Numbered from the stretch's first letter, positions 1-6,597 are shown. The stretch: DNA of 7,189 nucleotides from Methanosarcinales archaeon (GCA_030666765.1 DAOUXE010000048.1:1-7189), one strand, 5' to 3'. Notes: generated by a model from the sequence alone, not told the origin. Program-made: numbers and translations.

Positions 1-298
1 CCTTCCTTTAAGTTCCAAATTTACTAAACATTACTTGGAATTATCCTTTTTGTGTCTCAACATTGTACGTAAATGTTTACGAAAGTATGAAGAATCAACC
101 CTTCGTCCGCATGCGTTTATAGATACAACGGGAATTGCTGTCAGCATCGCAACGATATGAGGGGGACGCAGGCGCCATCGGTTCTATCAGTAGTATGCTT
201 GTGAGCGTAGGGCGTAAGGCAACACCGGGAAGTGGAGACCCTTTACACCCGTGAAATCCCGAAAAACGAATATCACATCACCGGCATCCGGGGTGAGT
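1..298. other. Non-coding flank with no recognisable gene
   Basis: I find no convincing coding region here. The stretch lies downstream of the minus-strand kinase gene. The only structure I see is a short inverted repeat, CGTAAA-TG-TTTACG, at 68-81. Short open frames run across 187-298 on the minus strand, but they overlap the kinase gene in another frame and resemble nothing I know. The segment could be a remnant of a mobile element or the 3' flank of a gene beyond the window; the sequence does not decide. Confidence 0.4.
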
Positions 299-880
299 CT
301 ATGGCACTGACTTGCGTTCCCTGACATACCTAACGATCTGATCCGCGCACCCGTCCGCATCCATAAGATCGCTTCGCACCACAACCTCCGGGTGCAGCGG
401 CACCTCGTACTCGACATCCACCCCGGGCACGGTTCCGCCTTTTCCCGCGCCCGCATAGATTCTGGCTGGCGCATATCCTGTGTCCCGCTCCCGCTCCCGC
501 TCCATGCACACCTCGATCGGGCACTCGACATACACCTCGACAAATCGCGGGATCAGTTTTCGTGCAAGATCGCGGTACTCGCGTCTGTTCGCTGTCGCGT
601 CGATGACCACCTGGACCCTCGAGTCCACGAGCAGGTACGCCATGTACGCAAGCGACGCATACACGATTCCACGCTCCTTATCGCTGTAGTCGGGATCAGG
701 TGTTATGACCTTCCGCACCCGATCCAGCTGGAGGTGCTTTGCACCGAGAGATTCTGCCACCTTCTCAGCAATCGTGGTCTTTCCACTTCCGGGAAGCCCT
801 GTGATCCAGATCGCGCACCCGTCCGCGCCTGCGTCTGTATCTTTCACATCTGCCTCGTTTATTTGTATGCTACTGCCCAT
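299..880 (-). CDS. Adenylylsulfate kinase-like P-loop kinase
   Basis: This 193-residue protein is a P-loop nucleotide kinase of the APS kinase (CysC-like) family. A Walker A motif GLPGSGKTT lies at residues 28-36 after a short polar N-terminus. An LDxVR-type segment (52-56), a YSDKER segment (65-70), a second strand ending VIDAT (92-96), and ECPIEVCMERE (119-129) follow in the order typical of this family. The GVDVEYE...HPEVVV segment (153-168) resembles the CysC C-terminus. Known family members phosphorylate adenylylsulfate at the 3' position using ATP. Archaeal homologues without an ATP sulfurylase neighbour may act on something else, and there is no sulfate-assimilation gene in view. The start overlaps the upstream gene by 22 bp, so the two are probably one operon. 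A run of three GAGCGG-type hexamers encodes ERERER at 128-133. The family call is firm; the exact substrate is uncertain. Confidence 0.85.
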   Translation of the reverse strand: MGSSIQINEADVKDTDAGADGCAIWITGLPGSGKTTIAEKVAESLGAKHLQLDRVRKVITPDPDYSDKERGIVYASLAYMAYLLVDSRVQVVIDATANRREYRDLARKLIPRFVEVYVECPIEVCMERERERDTGYAPARIYAGAGKGGTVPGVDVEYEVPLHPEVVVRSDLMDADGCADQIVRYVRERKSVP

Positions 881-1413
881 TTTAGAAACTCTCCTGTGGG
901 AAACTCGTGTATCGTGGTTGCAACGATTATGCCGTCTCCATGCTCTTTTGCAACCAGAATCGGCATTCCATCGCCGGTCAGGATAGTATCTCCGTCGGTC
1001 TCTACAAAGTATCCGTCACACTCGGCACGGTCGCCATCGAAGATGTACGAGCACTCATAACCCTTATCATGATATTCTACCGCCTCGATATCAACTGCAC
1101 CATACTTCTCCCGGTATTTCAGCATGAATGGAAGCCACCGGTACGTGTACTCAGGAACCAGCGCGCCATATACGACGAGCACGCCACCTTTTTTCACGAA
1201 ACCGTCGAAGAAACTCTTGTTTGCCTCGATGCCGCGCAATACTTTGGTGTACTGAGGATTTGCAAATCCTGTCGGGACGATCATGACCCTGGACCTGGGC
1301 AGGAACGGGGTTCCGATCGCGCTTGACGGGGTGCGCTGGTAGGATAACCCGTGCTCGACAAAGAGTTTCTCGAAGAGCAGTTCGCAGTCCCAGATTAATG
1401 TGATGTCAGACAT
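859..1413 (-). CDS. Conserved-looking protein, probable GATase1/ThuA-like fold
   Basis: I do not recognise this 184-residue protein by name. It starts with a strand-like segment ITLIWDC. A hydrophobic strand and turn, SRVMIVPTGFANP (41-53), comes next. The segment FFDGFVKKGGVLVVYG (68-83) looks like the 'put in a box, keep it closed' part of class-I glutamine amidotransferase-like or ThuA-like domains. The C-terminal PILVAKEHGDGIIVATTIHE (151-170) also fits that fold. There is no clear nucleophilic Cys in a G-x-C-x-G elbow, so amidotransferase activity is not supported. No signal peptide or membrane helix is seen. I chose the ATG at 1413 over the TTG at 1422 because a TGA/TAA pair sits just upstream and the ATG peptide begins directly with the first strand. 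It overlaps the downstream kinase by 22 bp, which suggests a shared transcript and a linked function. Fold assignment is inference. Confidence 0.7.
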   Translation of the reverse strand: MSDITLIWDCELLFEKLFVEHGLSYQRTPSSAIGTPFLPRSRVMIVPTGFANPQYTKVLRGIEANKSFFDGFVKKGGVLVVYGALVPEYTYRWLPFMLKYREKYGAVDIEAVEYHDKGYECSYIFDGDRAECDGYFVETDGDTILTGDGMPILVAKEHGDGIIVATTIHEFPTGEFLKWAVAYK

Positions 1414-1445
1414 TGTTATCAAATCATCGTGTCGGCAAATCCGGA

Positions 1446-1664
1446 CTATTTTCGATGCAAGCGCAATATATATGTTGTGTCGGCGATGTGGTGGACTTCA
1501 TTGTTGTAATCTCCTACTGTCTTGTTCAATTTCTGTAATGACCTCTGTGTTGTTAATGCCACTGCTTTAAGCAGATGCCCCATCCCCACATAATTCGTTG
1601 CGAGCTTCTTCTCGTGGTTTAGTAAGTAACGAATATGGTTTACGCCGTCGTTTAACGGCCACAC
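1446..1664 (-). CDS. Doubtful small ORF, 72 residues
   Basis: This frame starts at GTG and encodes a 72-residue polar peptide with a probable amphipathic helix around residues 10-50 (NHIRYLLNHEKK, then LLKAVALTTQRSLQKLN). I do not recognise it. Against it: there is no visible ribosome site before the GTG, and its 3' end runs through the TATA box that seems to drive the kinase operon. For it: its composition looks more protein-like than most random frames, and nothing else covers the stretch. It may be a decayed gene. Low confidence that it is expressed. Confidence 0.25.
   Translation of the reverse strand: MWPLNDGVNHIRYLLNHEKKLATNYVGMGHLLKAVALTTQRSLQKLNKTVGDYNNEVHHIADTTYILRLHRK
1462..1476 (-). 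promoter_or_regulatory. TATA box for the minus-strand kinase operon
   Basis: On the minus strand the sequence AACATATATATTG lies about 55 bp upstream of the ATG at 1413. An archaeal TATA box placed here would start transcription near 1440, leaving a leader of about 25-30 nt. No good Shine-Dalgarno sequence precedes the ATG. The octamer GTGTCGGC occurs on the plus strand on both sides of the box (1429-1436 and 1477-1484) and could be an operator pair, though this is speculative. Confidence 0.5.
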
Positions 1665-1787
1665 GGTTCACTGCGCCCGGATGACAAGGTCTGAAAATCC
1701 AGTGGTTTACTCGATTTGTGCCATTCCCAAACGCGTGCTTTATGATAAGATTAGCACCAAGAGATCGCGAATGACAATGAATGACAC

Positions 1788-1800
1788 GAATTTATATAGG
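1788..1800 (+). promoter_or_regulatory. Orphan TATA-like box
   Basis: The sequence GAATTTATATAGG matches the archaeal TATA consensus and resembles the GTATATATAGG upstream of the histone gene. Transcription would begin near 1820-1825 and run right. No credible gene lies downstream on that strand, so the transcript would be non-coding or a very short message. Confidence 0.35.
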
Positions 1801-1838
1801 TTCGGTTAAGCATCCATGAGATCCGCCTGTGCACTTAG

Positions 1839-1890
1839 CATCCCCATACCATCTTTGCCCAAACGTACTTACTCGAGTATTTTGGGGATG
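1839..1890. repeat. Inverted repeat CATCCCCA / TGGGGATG
   Basis: Perfect 8-bp arms at 1839-1846 and 1883-1890 enclose 36 nt. The inner part includes the self-complementary ACTCGAGT at 1871-1878. It lies just inside the transcript predicted from the TATA-like box at 1788, so it could form a stem in an RNA. Confidence 0.35.
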
Positions 1891-1913
1891 TCCACATATA
1901 AAACCACGAGATT

Positions 1914-2028
1914 ACACGAGATCAACACAGAAATCTTGTCTTGTGATTCCTACCATATAGTACCCGAGCATCTTCTACCCAACCACATTCACGCGCATAA
2001 GCGATTCGTTTAATGGTATATCTCGTGT
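1914..2028. repeat. Long-range inverted repeat ACACGAGAT / ATCTCGTGT
   Basis: Perfect 9-bp arms at 1914-1922 and 2020-2028 are separated by about 97 nt. With the repeat at 1839-1890 it would make a two-domain folded RNA of roughly 200 nt. Nine-base matches over this distance can occur by chance, so the pairing is only suggestive. Confidence 0.2.
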
Positions 2029-2084
2029 TTTTGGTCAATTGAAGCACGACGGAAATCCCTTTTACGACGGGGGGTCTTTATGCT

Positions 2085-2127
2085 AACATAATAAGATACT
2101 AAGTATATATACTTTATTAATTATGTT
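2085..2127. repeat. AT-rich nested palindrome
   Basis: Outer arms AACATAAT (2085-2092) and ATTATGTT (2120-2127) enclose the perfect 14-bp palindrome AAGTATATATACTT (2101-2114). The two centres nearly coincide, so the whole forms an imperfect dyad of about 43 bp. It contains a TATA-like core readable on both strands and lies about 40 bp beyond the 3' end of the pyrD remnant. It could be a bidirectional promoter, a protein-binding dyad or a transcript end. Confidence 0.5.
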
Positions 2128-2165
2128 GGATTGTTTTCTTAATATGGTGACATCGTCTACCGATA

Positions 2166-3057
2166 CTACAGCTCATGTGCGATCCCGCAGATATCCGTGA
2201 CCTTGTGCCCGTGCACCTGGCAGTGATCCCTGACCCCGTCCGCAATCTCCGAAAAGACTTCAGATTCCTCCACATATCGCAGACCCAACCTGCACAGCGC
2301 TTGCTCCAGCCATCATCATCTCAACCGCATCCTGCCATGTGGAGATCCTGCCGACCCCGATTATTGGTATGTCGAGTGCAACATACAGGTCATAGACACA
2401 TTTCACGGCAATCGGTTTGATCGAAGTCCCTGAAAGTCCGCCGAAACGATTGCCAAGGATTGGAAATCCCGATTCGATGTCGATAGTCATTGCGCACACG
2501 GTATTGATGGCAACAACGGCATCAGCACCTCCTTCCTGAGCGGCAAGCCCGATCTATGTAATATCTGTGACATTCGGCGTCAGTTTCGCCCATACCGGGA
2601 TGCTAACCGCGTCCTTGACCGATGATGTGATCTCTCTGATGATGGACGGGTCGATGCCGATGGAAGCGCCGTATCTGACTGCGTGCGGGCAGCTGAGGTT
2701 CAGTTCGACCCCATCCGCAAGATCGCATAATCCGCGCGCAACCTCGACGAATTCGGATGCATTTCCGCCAAAGACACTCGCAATCACAGGAACTCTGCCT
2801 TTCTTTGCTGTCACCAGCTCTTCGCGGTATTGTTGATACCCCGGATTCGGCAGACCGAGCGCGTTAAGGAAACCACATTCGGTTTTTACCATGCTCGGGT
2901 TCGGATGCCCGGAATTGGGCGCGCATCCGATCGGTTTTGTGACGACCGCGCCTGCGCCGCTGCCTGCAACTCACAGGAGCAATGCGCCAGTACTGCCGAG
3001 GATTCTGGCGGCGAGGATCGTTGGGTTCCTCAGTTTCAACCCTGTTATGGTTATCAT
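2166..3057 (-). pseudogene. pyrD: Dihydroorotate dehydrogenase (class 1B), broken
   Basis: The full length of a catalytic PyrD subunit (about 297 codons) can be read, but three lesions break it. The start ATG at 3057, preceded by AAGGGGAA, opens the typical GLKLRNPTILAA. An in-frame TGA at 2973-2971 (codon 29) follows, probably from CGA. The frame resumes with GAGAVVTKPIG and GHPNPSMV, then CGFLNALGLPNPGY. The signature NLSCPH carries the catalytic-base Cys of class 1B at codon 123. An in-frame TAG at 2556-2554 (codon 168), probably from GAG, comes just after [23 protein letters not shown] and AVQVGSA (flavin and phosphate contacts) remain. A +1/-2 frameshift near 2274-2277 separates these from the C-terminal [18 protein letters not shown] and CGIAHEL, ending in TAG at 2168-2166. 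Intact enzymes oxidise dihydroorotate to orotate in pyrimidine synthesis, paired with PyrK; no pyrK is adjacent. Confidence 0.9.
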
Positions 3058-3200
3058 GTTCAATTCCCCTTCGTTCCAATATCTTATGATCGTTTCTATG
3101 AACCTTTTCAATGAATTTCTTTATGGCATGATTCATCATGTCAGGAGATCATAAATTGAATTTCTCAAAGATATTTTTCAATGTTGCACAGATGCGGATC

Positions 3201-3216
3201 AAAAAGTATATATAGG
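3201..3216 (+). promoter_or_regulatory. TATA box of the histone gene
   Basis: AAAAAGTATATATAGG is a strong archaeal TATA box with a purine-rich BRE-like upstream flank. Initiation about 25 bp downstream would fall near 3238-3242. The message would then carry an unusually long leader of roughly 135-140 nt before the histone ATG at 3379. Confidence 0.65.
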
Positions 3217-3264
3217 ACTTATTTCAGAAAGTAAGTTCATAGCAATACCATGTATGGATATGGT

Positions 3265-3300
3265 CATAGAATAGGGTTCTATTCTGTGCATAATTCTATG
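3265..3300 (+). promoter_or_regulatory. Alternative hairpins in the histone leader
   Basis: AGAATAG (3268-3274) and CTATTCT (3279-3285) form a perfect 7-bp stem with a GGTT loop. The overlapping CATAGAAT (3265-3272) can instead pair perfectly with ATTCTATG (3293-3300). The two pairings share the same left strand and exclude each other. A third stem, GGTGTCGGT with ACCG and ACACC, lies at 3304-3333. Whether the switch has a function is unknown. Confidence 0.4.
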
Positions 3301-3364
3301 CTTGGTGTCGGTGAATGAAACCGAACATACACCGTTCGATTGCGGACGGAACCATACTACAAAA

Positions 3365-3370
3365 GGAGGT
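3365..3370 (+). promoter_or_regulatory. Strong ribosome binding site of the histone gene
   Basis: GGAGGT lies 8 nt before the ATG at 3379. It is the best Shine-Dalgarno match in the window and fixes the histone start. Confidence 0.85.
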
Positions 3371-3378
3371 AAGAACAA

Positions 3379-3606
3379 ATGGCAAAGAAAATACTACCAT
3401 TGGCTCCAGTTGAGCGACTTATACGGGCTGCATCCGAAGGCGACATCAGGGTTAGCGAATCGGCACGCAGTGCTTTGACCGAGGAACTCGAGGCGATCGG
3501 GATGAAAATCGCCAAGGAAGCCATCATCGAGACGAAACACGCGGGCAGAAAGACGGTTAAAGCAGAAGACATTAGCAGAGCACTTGATATACTCAAACTG
3601 GACTGA
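3379..3606 (+). CDS. Archaeal histone (HMf family)
   Basis: This 75-residue protein is a single histone fold, close in length to the 66-70 residues of HMfA/HMfB. LPLAPVERLIRAA (6-18) forms helix 1. The RVSESAR segment (24-30) contains the loop arginine that contacts DNA. The long central helix runs from about 27 to 54 (ALTEELEAIGMKIAKEAI), and HAGRKTVKAEDI (54-65) is the family's most conserved block before helix 3. There is no long tail; the ends are only a few residues longer than in HMfB. Known members dimerise and wrap DNA into nucleosome-like or extended filaments. It stands alone, with its own TATA box, a long structured leader, a strong ribosome site and a downstream hairpin plus T-run, which suggests high and separately controlled expression. 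Confidence 0.95.
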   Translation: MAKKILPLAPVERLIRAASEGDIRVSESARSALTEELEAIGMKIAKEAIIETKHAGRKTVKAEDISRALDILKLD

Positions 3607-3625
3607 AATTCCGGTTTGAACGCTT

Positions 3626-3667
3626 GCCGTCCGGCGCATCAGTCGTTGCGGGACGGCCTTATTTTTT
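3626..3667 (+). terminator. Hairpin plus T-run after the histone gene
   Basis: GCCGTCC (3626-3632) pairs with GGACGGC (3651-3657), and a T-rich tract (TTATTTTTT) follows directly. It sits 20 nt after the histone stop and just before the next gene. It could end or attenuate the histone message. Archaeal termination relies mostly on the T-tract, so the stem may instead protect the 3' end. Confidence 0.55.
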
Positions 3668-3676
3668 AGGGGTACC

Positions 3677-4567
3677 ATGAACACATATTACACATCTGAA
3701 GAGATCGGGAAGTATCAGCAGGCTGGAAAGATCCTTGCAGAGGTGCGGGAGCAGACCGCGAAGAGAATAACAGTCGGAACGAGCATCCTTGAGACCGCGA
3801 TCTTTGCAGAGAATCTGACACGCGATCTTGGCGGACAGCCAGCATTCCCGTGCAACCTTTCGTTAAACGAGGATGCTGCGCACTACACACCCGGCACAGA
3901 CGATACCGCAGTATTCGGAGAGGATATGGTAAAACTCGACATCGGAGTCCACGTCGATGGATATATCGCGGATTCTGCCATGACTGTTGATCTTTCAGAC
4001 CATCCCGAACTCGTGGACGCGTCGAGGGCAGCGCTAAAGAGCGCAATCGGCATGATCCACGCCGGGATCGATACGAAGGAGATCGGGGCGGCAATCGAGG
4101 AGGCGATCGGTGAGTTCGGATACAGGCCGATCTCAAACCTCACAGGACACGGACTTGCACAATATGAGGCGCATACCCCACCAAGCATCCCGAACGTACA
4201 TGTACGCACCGGAACCGTGCTTTACGATGGGCAGGTGGTAGCAATCGAGCCGTTCGCGACCGAGGGAGAAGGAAAAGTCAGGGATGCAACGAGATGGGAG
4301 ATTTACCATGTTGCGACAGAAAACCCACAACTTCCGCGCATTCCAAGAGCAAGGACGCTGCTGAAGGAGATGATGGGGTATAAAAACCTACCGTTTGCGA
4401 GAAGATGGTTTTCCGGAGAGAAGATCGATCTCACATTCAGGCAACTGACAAAAGCGGGACTTATCCAACCGTACCCTATCTTGCGGGAGGTTACTGGTGC
4501 GCTCGTGTCCCAGGCAGAGCATACTGTGATCGTCACCGAGAATGGCTGCGAGGTTACAACTGCATGA
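3677..4567 (+). CDS. map: Methionine aminopeptidase, type II
   Basis: The 296-residue length matches archaeal type II enzymes, which remove the initiator methionine from new proteins in the cytoplasm. All dinuclear metal ligands of the pita-bread fold are visible: D88 and D99 in DIGVHVDGYIADSA, H158 in TGHGL, E191 in IEPFAT and E288 near the C-terminus in VTENG. H69 (DAAHY) and H166 (YEAH) match the substrate-positioning histidines. The insert between E191 and E288 (about 200-280), with its DLTFRQLTKAGLI helix segment, is the winged-helix-like insertion that defines type II. The ATG follows AGGGGTACC, a modest ribosome site, 70 bp after the histone gene. The stop overlaps the start of the next gene (ATGA), so the two are probably translated in a coupled way. 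The gene looks intact. Confidence 0.95.
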   Translation: MNTYYTSEEIGKYQQAGKILAEVREQTAKRITVGTSILETAIFAENLTRDLGGQPAFPCNLSLNEDAAHYTPGTDDTAVFGEDMVKLDIGVHVDGYIADSAMTVDLSDHPELVDASRAALKSAIGMIHAGIDTKEIGAAIEEAIGEFGYRPISNLTGHGLAQYEAHTPPSIPNVHVRTGTVLYDGQVVAIEPFATEGEGKVRDATRWEIYHVATENPQLPRIPRARTLLKEMMGYKNLPFARRWFSGEKIDLTFRQLTKAGLIQPYPILREVTGALVSQAEHTVIVTENGCEVTTA

Positions 4568-5487
4568 CACACGTGACGAACCTCATCTCCGCATCAGACC
4601 TAAAGTGTGAAGAGATATATGATATCCTCAATCTGGCTGCCCTGATGAAAGAGGGGCGTGAGTCATACATGGATGCGCTCAAAGGCATGAGTCTTGCCAT
4701 GATATTTGAAAAACCGTCCACACGCACGAGGGTTTCCTTTGAGGTCGCGATGACCGAACTCGGAGGGCATGCGCTCTACCTGAATTACGCGGATCTCCAG
4801 CTCGGACGGAGCGAGACGATCTGCGATACTGCAGGTGTACTCTCCAGATACGTCCATGCGATCACGGCGCGGGTTTATAGCCACGAGACTGTGCGCGAAC
4901 TTGCAAGATGCGCAGATATCCCTGTGATCAATGCGCTCTCCGATATGGAGCATCCATGTCAGTTGCTTGCGGATCTGCTGACCATCCGGGAACGCAAAGG
5001 GGATTTGGAGGGCTTGCGTATTGCATGGATCGGGGACGGGAACAACGTCTGCAACTCACTGATACTTGGAAGCGCAATAACCGGCATGAACCTCGCGGTA
5101 GCGTGCCCTGCCGGATACGAGCCGGATGCGAGGGTTGTGGCTCGTGCTAACGAACTTGGAAGCAAGGTCTTGATCACAAACGACCCGGTCGAGGCGGCAT
5201 CCGGCGCTGATGTCCTCTACACCGATGTCTGGGTATCGATGGGGGATGAGGGGGAAGAAGAGAAGCGTCTCCGGGATTTTTCCGGTTTCCAGATCAACAG
5301 CGATCTTTTGAGCCACGCAAAGTCAGATTGTATCGTGCTCCACTGCCTGCCAGCGCATCGCGGTCAGGAAATCTCTGCGAAGGTGCTGGACGGCGAGCAT
5401 TCGGTCGTACTGGATCAGGCGGAGAATCGGTTGCACGCGCAAAAAGCGCTACTGATGACGATGATCTCGCGCCAGTGTGATGGGTAA
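4564..5487 (+). CDS. argF: Ornithine carbamoyltransferase
   Basis: This 307-residue enzyme joins carbamoyl phosphate and ornithine to give citrulline, the sixth step of arginine synthesis. The carbamoyl phosphate loop FEKPSTRTRVSFE lies at 48-60 with STRTR at 52-56. HPCQ (130-133) is present. The ornithine-binding DVWVSMG (221-227) and the HCLPAHRG block (260-267) with its active-site Cys separate it from aspartate carbamoyltransferase. Length fits the family. The frame is open further upstream, but I start at 4564: MTHVTNLIS matches where family members begin, and this ATG overlaps the preceding stop by 4 bp. No other arginine gene is in view. Pairing with methionine aminopeptidase has no obvious metabolic logic and may only reflect shared transcription. 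No clear terminator follows; the next T-run belongs to the repeat element at 5590. Confidence 0.96.
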   Translation: MTHVTNLISASDLKCEEIYDILNLAALMKEGRESYMDALKGMSLAMIFEKPSTRTRVSFEVAMTELGGHALYLNYADLQLGRSETICDTAGVLSRYVHAITARVYSHETVRELARCADIPVINALSDMEHPCQLLADLLTIRERKGDLEGLRIAWIGDGNNVCNSLILGSAITGMNLAVACPAGYEPDARVVARANELGSKVLITNDPVEAASGADVLYTDVWVSMGDEGEEEKRLRDFSGFQINSDLLSHAKSDCIVLHCLPAHRGQEISAKVLDGEHSVVLDQAENRLHAQKALLMTMISRQCDG

Positions 5488-5589
5488 TCTATCCACTAAA
5501 TCATAATCCGCCTGTACCCCAAGAATCTTCTACCGGATCTCTGAGCAAGCCCTATGACTCCCCGGCTCACCCACAAGTATGAAACTATG

Positions 5590-5833
5590 GAGTCTTTTTT
5601 TTATTTTCTGGGAACGTCGAATTGTCTTACGCAACCACAACTGCCAGAATGGAGTACTATCGATTTGAAAAGTAATTTACACCATTAATCTACGTAATAC
5701 GGGTTAATCAGTTGCAAATAAAACTTTTATCCACAGATTAACACCTATTTCACTGATTACACCTATCTAATCGTATTTGTATTTTCCGGGTTGGTGTCAT
5801 GTTTTTCGAGACTTTTTAATTTTTCCCGGTTGA
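5590..5833 (+). mobile_element. Diverged copy of the 245-bp MITE-like element
   Basis: Starting with GAGTCTTTTT at 5590, this sequence matches the reverse complement of the element at 6468-6712. The best-kept block is around 5622-5666 (core CTTACGCAACCACAACT). Later blocks match too: the CACAGATTAACAC block near 5734 and TTCCGGGTTGG near 5784. The distal end differs: GAGACTTTTTAATTTTTCCCGGTTGA (5808-5833) is present in the opposite orientation to that expected, as if the terminus had been flipped. The internal hairpin of the other copy has decayed. I see no clear target-site duplication. It lies 102 bp after the argF stop. Confidence 0.7.
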
Positions 5834-5994
5834 GTCTGAAAATGACCGAAACGAGTCATGCATGGGACAAATGTCTCAGGCATTCTCCTCAAAGAACATA
5901 AAACAATAACCAAAATTCATAAACTGACCCAAATCCCGATAAAATGTAGACAGCTACCGCTAAGAGTTATCATCAGTTATTTCAAAGTTAACTA
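5834..5994. other. Non-coding gap between element and transposase remnant
   Basis: No gene or clear structure is seen. It presumably includes the 3' non-coding end of the transposon that carried the MULE-like transposase, but no terminal repeat can be defined from this window. Confidence 0.3.
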
Positions 5995-6459
5995 CTAACC
6001 ATATTTCATTTTAGCTCGATTTATTGGAGAAAAGCCTTTCCAGTCGCCTGTATTGAAGCATCGTCTGTTCATCGAGACGAATAGGTTGTAAAATAAGTTA
6101 ACTGTACTGAATGTAGCTTTAAAAGATCTGGCTTGATCAACAAAGTTGTCTATCACTGAAAATAGCTGTTCCATCACATTATTAGTCTCCGGAGTGAATC
6201 CTTTCTCCAGCAACAACCGATTCTTCCTGTAAATCTCTTTAGCATAAGTGATTGCCTTTTGTGACGCTCGCGACAGTTCCGCACTCGAAGCCAATTTCAA
6301 AATTCCCTGATAAGATATCGATAAATGGATGGATGTTTCGGCAAGTATCAACTCTTGCGTGAGTTCATATAATTCCAGATCGTTAGAAGGGACGTTCTCA
6401 ATGCTTCCGAACTCATCAAGGTATTTCTTGGTGAGATTTTTCAATTGGTGAAGCACGCA

Positions 6460-6467
6460 GAACGAAT
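6460..6467. repeat. Target-site duplication, left copy
   Basis: GAACGAAT directly flanks the left end of the 245-bp element and is repeated exactly at 6713-6720 on its right. Confidence 0.85.
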
Positions 6468-6541
6468 GAGACTTTTTAATTTGTTCCGGTCGGTTGAAAA
6501 CATGATGCCAACCCGGCAAATGCAAATATAATTAAATGGAT

Positions 6542-6559
6542 GTAATCAGTGTAATCAGT
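6542..6559 (+). repeat. Tandem GTAATCAGT, two units
   Basis: Two exact 9-bp units lie inside the MITE-like element, next to its large hairpin. Short iterated AATCAGTG / AATCTGTG words recur through this element. Confidence 0.6.
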
Positions 6560-6560
6560 G

Positions 6561-6597
6561 TTAATCTGTGGCTAAAACAGTATCAGCCACAGATTAA
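6561..6597. repeat. Perfect 13-bp-stem hairpin in the element
   Basis: TTAATCTGTGGCT (6561-6573) and AGCCACAGATTAA (6585-6597) are exact inverted arms around an 11-nt loop. A smaller palindrome, ACACAGAT-T-ATCTGTGT, follows at 6607-6623. Only one arm is recognisable in the second copy (CACAGATTAA near 5734). Confidence 0.8.

Larger units (their letters stand above)
1665..2165. other. Gene-poor spacer with promoter and inverted repeats
   Basis: No open frame here looks like a protein I know. A 65-residue plus-strand frame at 1816-2013 begins at an ATG with no ribosome site and has no recognisable motif. The stretch instead holds a good TATA-like sequence at 1788-1800, two long-range perfect inverted repeats (1839-1846 with 1883-1890, and 1914-1922 with 2020-2028), and an AT-rich nested palindrome at 2085-2127. 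These are listed separately. A non-coding RNA is possible but unproven. Confidence 0.4.

Noticed and set aside
392..1060. Long plus-strand open frame of 222 codons
   Set aside because: It lies antisense to the kinase and its partner, has low-complexity Arg/His-rich content and no motif; both minus-strand frames are clearly protein-like.
1816..2013. 65-codon plus-strand frame after the orphan TATA box
   Set aside because: No ribosome site, no recognisable motif, and the region is better explained by inverted repeats; a leaderless small protein is not excluded.
2554..2556. Pyrrolysine decoding of the TAG in pyrD
   Set aside because: The gene also carries an in-frame TGA and a frameshift, and the TAG replaces a position where an ordinary residue is expected; decay is simpler.
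2864..3139. Minus-strand frame of 91 codons before and across the pyrD start, considered as a pyrK remnant
   Set aside because: It shows no PyrK features (no FAD/iron-sulfur cysteine pattern), and most of it overlaps pyrD in another frame.
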